From assembly GCF_000003815.2 (NCBI RefSeq), contig NC_049981.1:27913575-27977574 (forward strand): 64,000 nucleotides of DNA, written 5' to 3'. Positions 58,066-64,000 of this stretch are shown here, piece after piece. Position 1 is the stretch's first letter, and each line of letters opens with the position of its first letter. Below the pieces are notes generated by a model, which saw nothing but the letters and a program-made list of their open reading frames with translations, was not told the DNA's origin and did not search any database. Made by a program: the position numbers and the translations under genes. This DNA is from Branchiostoma floridae. Its lineage: Eukaryota > Chordata > Leptocardii > Amphioxiformes > Branchiostomatidae.

Positions 58066-61000
58066 CTACAGAGAGAGAATACCAAACACATAAATTATAC
58101 ATGCACATGGAAATTTGAAGGAGGGTCCACTAACCTAGTAGTGTCAACAGAGATGAGAGAAGGTGATAGGTGTTTTCTGTGACCTTTGACCAGGCACTCA
58201 GGTACCTTAACTGGTTAGGTCATTGCCCAGGCCAGTCGCTATTATAATGTAGACAGGGATTTACATGTACCGTATATTCTCGATTTAAGTACGCACCCCA
58301 ATTAAAGTACGCACCCCCGATTTGGGGCAAGTCTCAGACAAATTTGCCTCACTGAAACGTAAAATAGAAAAACCTGAATAAAGTACGCACCCCATTTCCT
58401 GCGATCTTGAACACCTTTTGCACCAGACAAATTCAAAATTCACTGTGTTTAATCTCTTTTCCGACGGTAATTTTGCCTAAATCAAGGACTTCTAAATATA
58501 TGAAAACGCTATTGTTGTCTCTTCCGGCAAATTATTCGTCTCTGCGAACGTCTTGTGAATCGGCTACGGAAAGTTACAAAGTTCTCAAATTTGGCACTGC
58601 AGCGCCTGATTTACAGTTCATTTGAACATGAAAATATCCTGAATAGTTTTCCATCCTTCCAAGAACTGATCTTGATCTTCATCCACTTCAAAGAAAACAA
58701 TGTTTGTGCTTTCCGACCGTCTTTTAATTTGTGAAGAAATTGCCGCCGAAATGCTTCTGGAGAGGTGGCCTGCTGCTTGTGATGTTCCATTAGTAGCATG
58801 GGTAACCATGCTGTTTGTTGACAAAAAAATAGAAATGCCTTATACTTTCAAAATTGATAAACTTACAATCAACTTCTTTTGAGTGTCTATCACCTTTATT
58901 TAAATGACAAGAACAAAAAAAATTGACGATTTAAGGAAAAAAAAATCACCGCTCAGAAAAGTTCTACCCATACAATAGTAGTCTGTCCCAATGACCTCCA
59001 TGACCCCAGCGCCATCTTGGATTAGTCACGCGATCACGCGCGGCACGTAAACAAGCCATTTTATTCAAGATTTATCATCCCAAATCGATGTCTCCACGGC
59101 TTCAAAATTACATGGTCATTTGGCAGGGATCCAGTACCATGTGGCATTGTACTCTGAGTTTGTTTCTGCAGACACAAGCTGTTGTATGGAGGCAAGAATG
59201 GTGCGTTTCCATACACGTTCCATGTGTGCTGTGTGTTACGCCAAGGAGGTGGTTAGGCTAATTTCAGCACCTTTTCCCGTTTTGTCCGGAAGCCAACCTC
59301 AAATAAAGTACGCACCCCGACTTTGGCAATGACTTGGGACACTTTTTGAATTTTGAAAAGTTTAAAAAGTGCGTACTTTAATCGAGAATATACGGTACAA
59401 TACATTAGGTTGAAAAGAAGCTACCGTAGTATGCTTTTGCAAGTCTTGGACTGAATGTACCATGTTATCAAGGCTAAAAATAAAGAATGTACACGTATAT
59501 TATTATGGAACAAAAACAATATATATAACATGTTTTGGAAGTTGGAGGTATTTCTATTACAGTTGATGCAGCTTGAAAAAATCGGCAGAATCAGCTGCAC
59601 GAATAACCAGAACACTTACCATTGTTACCATTCAAAACACACAAAAAATACAAAAATGATGTAAGAATGGAAAAATCCTATTTGAGCTTTCAACAATTCA
59701 TGAGAGAATTGATGAACACCTACCACAAACACATAGATTATTTTTTTTTTATTCTCATGATGACAATTGCATCGCAAGAGATTCGCATTAGTCTTTGGCA
59801 ATAAACAACCTTCTAAATCACAGCCGGCAAGGTGTATGCCAACAATGAAATGACAGACGATAAGAGCTATGAATCTGACTACCCAAACAAAATTGAAAGG
59901 AAAATCATTTCCCAAGTGCCATCGTGAGTACTTTTAAATGATTACTACTACGATAAGATAATAATAGTTGTGACAGCTGGTAATGCTCGGATGAAATTGG
60001 TTGCCATGGCAATAACCATGGTAACCAGGGCCATCATCGACTCTATTTCCCGATTAGGCATTAGGAGACAATGGAAGATGTCACTGTGTGGACCAAACCT
60101 ATCCATTATCAATTCAGCAATGCCAAAGTTGATGCCTGCTTCCGTTCTGATACTGTAATAAGTTTTCCCAGATCATTGACCTTTCCAACAAGCATATACA
60201 TGTATGTATATGAACACAATCTTGATAAGGTAACATAATTCTTCAGTGTTGAAATGACTTTAAAGAAAAAAAGAAATTAATATTAATACAATTGTATGAT
60301 CATACATCTTAAGTTTAAATGCCAACATTCCTATAATATTGAGTTATATTGTTATTAGTCTATAATGTACTATGTACATTGAACAAGGAGCATGCATATG
60401 TTGCCGGTAACAGGAATAATAAAGTGTGTTATACACAAATCCTGTAATCCAAGTGCCACACAAAGTTAACATGTAATTTTTGTGGCACAAATCTAAAGTA
60501 CTGTGTTAGCCTATGGTGTGATGTAGGGACAAAACACGAAACCTGAGAAAAAAATATTCCTGGTCTGTCTACCCCCCATCATTCCGGAATATTCAGTCTA
60601 GCAGCTAAAATTAGAATGACAGGAAATCATGACACTAATCCAGTTATAATCTATCAACATGGACAGACCTTCAAGCTTGTTGGCATACAACACTAATGCC
60701 TTTCATCTTCCTGAATAGCATCGTAGGAGAAATATATATCCTTCTGCTTACTAACAGGATATCTATATTGAGCCATAGCTCCAGTTTATGATGTATATAC
60801 AGGGAGTTAACAGAAGTTCAGGACCAGAGCAGCAGACGAGTGTTTGCTCTATATTCCACAGCAATGCCTGGCATTTGTGCAGCATTCCATACATGTCCTC
60901 CTTACGGAAAACCTGAACGCTCCCAGGATATAACCTCCAGCTCAAATCAATAATGTGAAAGACAGATTACAGCAAAAATAGAACCAGTGCTCTGTAACGT

Positions 61001-61075
61001 CACCGATATCTTTGGACACTACATTTGTACCTTTAAAAATACGACACATCTGGTTTGTAAGGCTCGGACACGTAC
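58066..61075. other. Intron between PDZ exons
   Basis: It contains the 1,126-bp element. The rest is AT-rich, with no supported exon. Confidence 0.45.
58270..59395. mobile_element. 1,126-bp TA-flanked inverted-repeat element, copy 2
   Basis: Its ends are CCGTATATTCTCGATT-type inverted repeats of about 27 bp with one mismatch between them, flanked by TA. It shares subterminal GTACGCACCCC repeats and flanking blocks with the 605-bp copy, but has a longer middle that is noticeably CpG-rich (CACGCGATCACGCGCGGC). A minus-strand frame (58824-58618) reads ...FFEVDEDQDQFLEGWK, which might be a decayed transposase or captured host fragment. It lies in an intron of the SORBS gene. Confidence 0.9.
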
Positions 61076-61122
61076 CTTTGCAGGGCTGTACAGCTTGCCA
61101 GCAGCGTAGGGGGTCACAGGAG
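61076..61122 (-). CDS. SORBS: Probable SORBS exon: earlier part of the PDZ domain
   Basis: Phase 1 to 0, 47 bp, reading PVTPYAAGKLYSPAK and joining directly to INPNSKAATAG. The combined LYSPAKINPNSKAA fits the strand before the conserved N-P-x-S-K-A turn of PDZ domains. Acceptor GAGTTGGCCCTTTCTGGCCAG, donor GCAAAG|GTACGT. The exon before it, expected to carry the GLGF-type loop, was not found. Confidence 0.6.
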
Positions 61123-61294
61123 CTGGCCAGAAAGGGCCAACTCAACAGGGCCAAAAATATCGCACTGGGGCACTATAAAAAGCCACACAGATTATACCTA
61201 GGGGCTCAAGCAGACATTGGAATGGGACATGGCTTCTACTCCAGGAAATTAAACACGCACAATGTAAAAAAAACTGATGCAAAGTCACCAGCTT

Positions 61295-61300
61295 TTTATT
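61295..61300 (-). terminator. Possible polyadenylation signal
   Basis: AATAAA on the minus strand, followed by GGTGACTTTGC and a T-run with GTGCGTG. It lies 28 bp beyond the stop of the small candidate terminal exon at 61448-61328. Confidence 0.4.
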
Positions 61301-61327
61301 GAAAAATACATCTAAATCCTCTAAAAC

Positions 61328-61448
61328 TCAGTGAGGAATAAGATCAGACATTCCCATTTTGTGGTCACTCTGTGCAATGTCAAACATTGTCGTAAACATT
61401 CCTCTCCTGCGCACGGTGGCCTTTGGCTCAGCAACCTTTACACAACCC
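61328..61448 (-). CDS. Candidate short terminal exon
   Basis: An acceptor-like TTAGTACTTCAG opens a frame of 39 codons and a TGA, entering in phase 2. The residues include VAEPKATVRRRGMFTTM and FDIAQSDHKMGMSDL. With the AATAAA at 61300 it could be the end of an upstream minus-strand gene, or an alternative early end of the SORBS transcript before the PDZ exons. The protein is not recognised. Confidence 0.3.
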
Positions 61449-64000
61449 CTGAAGTACTAAACAGAATATAGTACACACACAATTAACTGAACTCTGTGGC
61501 TGTGGATGGTAGCTTTAGCGTGACTTCAGCCCTGTGCGATGTGCACTTGTAACATCCAGACAGAATGTCAACATCGGCTTAGGACTACAGACTGAAGTGA
61601 TGTTGCTATTATGACTCGTAGAATGAATTCATTACCAATTTTAGTCCAGGATATTTCGGAGGACAAACATAAATGTGACAGTCTGTGTTGTGACCTATCA
61701 AAGACCAAACAAGAACATGTATTCACTTTCACACAGCAGGTAATAAAACTAGATGTGATTTTCTTGAGTGCTGAATTCAAAGTACATAATTATGTACCGG
61801 TACATACATCATGTATATCAAGAATAACCAACAAGCAGTTATTGTAGTTGTCAAAAGTATCAGCTACTTCTTCTGGCTATTTTAGCCACACTGTCTTCTG
61901 TTTCATAGAGCAGTTGCCATTGTTTATTTAGTATGAATGACCATGAATACTGAGCTCATAATTGCTTTTTGTTAAGGGTACAAACCCAGCCGTCAAACCT
62001 CCTTTACAAACAAAACTTGTGATGCTTCAACTTACAGTTACACCATTGGGGTTGCAAAGTGTCTACTTCAACTTAGTCATGGTTACAAGTACCCAGAAAG
62101 GATGGTTGCACACAAAAAGTACAAATGACATTAGATCCTGTCAAACCAAAACAAGATATCTTAGAAGTTAGCAAGAAAATCTGACATTAAAACAAAGTTG
62201 TGTGCACCGATGATCAGTTACCATACCTGGTATACCTGCCACTGGATACACAGTTCAAAGGAAACAATTAGCTCTTAAACACATTCCTGAAATTCCTGAG
62301 TTCATGAACCCTATTTGTCACCTTGGTATACACCTGTCACAGGTAACACTTGACTTACCCACAGGCTCTTAAGTGTCCAAAGCGTCTCCTACGATGCATC
62401 CACACTAATCATTTTCAGACAATCTTATTTGCCTACACCTGATACTCTGATTCTCACAACATGAATATACCTGTCAACAGTGCCACCTGTCCCCCTTTCT
62501 TTTCAACTCTTCACATCTTGACCTAATGTAGGCCAGCCCAGGTGGGGGGTGCACAATACCCTGCCTACTGTAACTCATGAAATGATTGCAGTGGTTTTAT
62601 GTTTCGAGGTTTGCTCTCACTGGAGACTCATCGCACTGATAACATATACCCTATCTGACTACTGTGCTGTGGCATTGTTTCAATTGCAAACTTCAAACAC
62701 TGCAAACGCCTCCTTTCCCCTTATAAGGCGAAATTGAGTCCCTACGAACTTCGATCGATTTACAGTATCTCTTATAACGGTCCAGGAATTCAGCCGCACA
62801 CTGCCAGGGGTGTTTCTTACATGTAATCTCTGGTTGGCAATCTCCTGTCCCCTCTCAGGTTTAACACCTTTGGATACATCAAAGAACTAAATGGGACAGG
62901 GAGATGTCAGTCAACACTGGACACAGGCCTGGGTTGAAACCCTACCTCCCAACAATGAACCAAACCTGTATGTGGTGAGGTAATATTACAGAGGGCCAGG
63001 CTGGACAGATGGGATATTAGTGTCACAGGGACAGCTGAGGGAGTCTCAGCATACTAATCAGCTTACATCCAAGAAACACACATGTACATGTACATGGCAT
63101 AGAATACTTAATAATGAACCTTCATTCTGAAGATTACATTTAATACTTATCATATGAATGAAGAATCATGTGCCATTGTTAAAGACTTACCCATAAACCA
63201 AACGTCATAAAAGCTATCTATAACTTAGCAGTTAGTATAGCAGTTATAAATTTTAAAGTTATACTGAGAGCTAGCTTTTGTACGTGGACCAACCATCCAA
63301 CCAACCAACTGAAAATCAGGTAGTTGTAGTTGGACCTCATAACCCCCTTCAAAATGTAATACAAAAGATTTTATCTTAATCTTCTTCTACATAATTATGA
63401 TTATCATGGCGAAGAACTCTTATGTAATATTTACTATCTACGTATCTACATTGTAAGTTAGGGTAGTTGACTAACAGATAACAGAAAAGAAGAACTACAA
63501 AACCAACCTCAGTGCTTCCAAGTTCAGTCTTCCCTGGCCTGCCTTTAGTTCCGAATGGATAGAGATCTACCTTTACTGACTGGATTACTGACTATTGACC
63601 CAGAGTGACACAAAACCCAATTATACACTTGATTAAGCCCAGATGATCTAGCAGACTGGAATGCCGCCCTGACAAGCCATCCAACACCAAGTCCAAGATA
63701 ACTTCAACAACCTTTGTCTCCCGCAGATCAATAGCATTCTTGCCGTGACATACAGAATCAGAGATGCCAAAAGATCAGTGCAAAGGTAAAGGCATTGCAG
63801 TTCTTGTAGACATACACGTGTGCATCTGTGTAGCCTGATTCAAGCTATTCATTTTCTGCAGATTGTGAAACAAAGCCTGGACATCCATGAGAGAAAGACA
63901 TTCTACCCCAGGCCTGTAAAGTGTAAATCACTATTCAACAGGTGTCATTGAATCATACTCTGATATATAACTAGTTCAAGCTGTAAACAATACTATTCCA
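61449..64000. other. Right end of window, no firm feature
   Basis: Weak candidates only. On the minus strand, 62867-62821 (GVKPERGQEIANQRLH, donor CAT|GTAAGA) is open in phase 1 to 0. On the plus strand, 63727-63782 has a fair acceptor and donor (INSILAVTYRIRDAK). Neither connects to a neighbour. The missing first SORBS exons may lie here or beyond the window. Confidence 0.35.

Larger units (their letters stand above)
9565..61122 (-). other. SORBS: SORBS-family adaptor gene locus (PDZ - SoHo - 3x SH3), 5' end not resolved
   Basis: Gene-level entry. Vertebrate SORBS proteins are cytoskeletal adaptors at focal adhesions, cell junctions and muscle Z-discs: the SoHo domain binds flotillin-type membrane proteins and the SH3 domains bind vinculin, paxillin, Abl/Arg, Cbl and others. 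Here the identity rests on three C-terminal SH3 domains and a SoHo core very like the vertebrate proteins, plus SORBS-like linear motifs between them. About 37 exons were placed by GT/AG sites, and each exon's end phase equals the next one's start phase. The gene seems to be a single pro-orthologue of SORBS1/2/3. Unusual points are a PDZ segment upstream, an alternative 2 kb terminal exon, and duplicated motif exons. Exon borders are read by eye and no transcript was available. Confidence 0.9.

Noticed and set aside
63727-63782. Plus-strand exon-like segment (INSILAVTYRIRDAK) with acceptor and donor
   Set aside because: Isolated, very short and near the window edge, with no partner exon.

Overview
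The window looks like genome sequence from an invertebrate chordate, most probably an amphioxus (Branchiostoma). The reasons are short exons with consensus GT/AG splice sites and about 0.5-3 kb introns, very frequent ACATGTAC motifs, tRNA-derived SINEs and MITEs, and proteins closest to vertebrate families but present as one unduplicated gene. The species call is inference. A 100-N assembly gap lies at 36518-36617.

Almost everything from about 9.56 kb to at least 61.1 kb is one gene on the minus strand, read from high to low coordinates. It is the single SORBS-type gene (vertebrate SORBS1/CAP-ponsin, SORBS2/ArgBP2, SORBS3/vinexin). I traced about 37 coding exons by splice sites and reading phase, and every junction in the main chain is phase-compatible. 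In order they encode: part of a PDZ domain (61.1-57.9 kb); a long Ser/Pro/Tyr-rich linker (56.9-41.9 kb); the sorbin-homology (SoHo) domain (40.8-38.9 kb); short SORBS-like linear-motif exons, including two versions of an R-I-E-D-Y-x-P-G motif (38.1-30.6 kb); proline-rich and charged-helix linkers (25.4-15.8 kb); and three SH3 domains (15.3-12.5 kb). The stop codon appears to be split over the last intron, and a roughly 2 kb 3' UTR ends near 9.56 kb. The full SH3-containing product is about 1,790-1,830 residues from the first exon seen. The true N terminus lies outside what I could resolve.

A 2 kb exon (28317-26252) with its own stop and polyadenylation site is a second possible end of the gene. 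It would give a PDZ-SoHo protein without SH3 domains but with an acidic tail carrying SH3-ligand motifs. Two SoHo first-half exons have phases that prevent both being used together. PDZ plus SoHo plus SH3 in one protein is not the vertebrate SORBS arrangement and is the most interesting feature of the window.

The left 9.5 kb looks different, with more CpG and more transposable-element debris. It seems intergenic or the edge of another gene, and holds a few candidate exons I cannot assign, a complete SINE with target-site duplication, and a small MITE. Introns of the main gene carry a pogo-like MITE next to a splice donor, two copies of a TA-flanked inverted-repeat element, two inverted copies of a GCTCGAAAT-type element, and a CpG-containing tandem repeat with a short ORF. 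The right end (61.4-64 kb) has only weak exon candidates.
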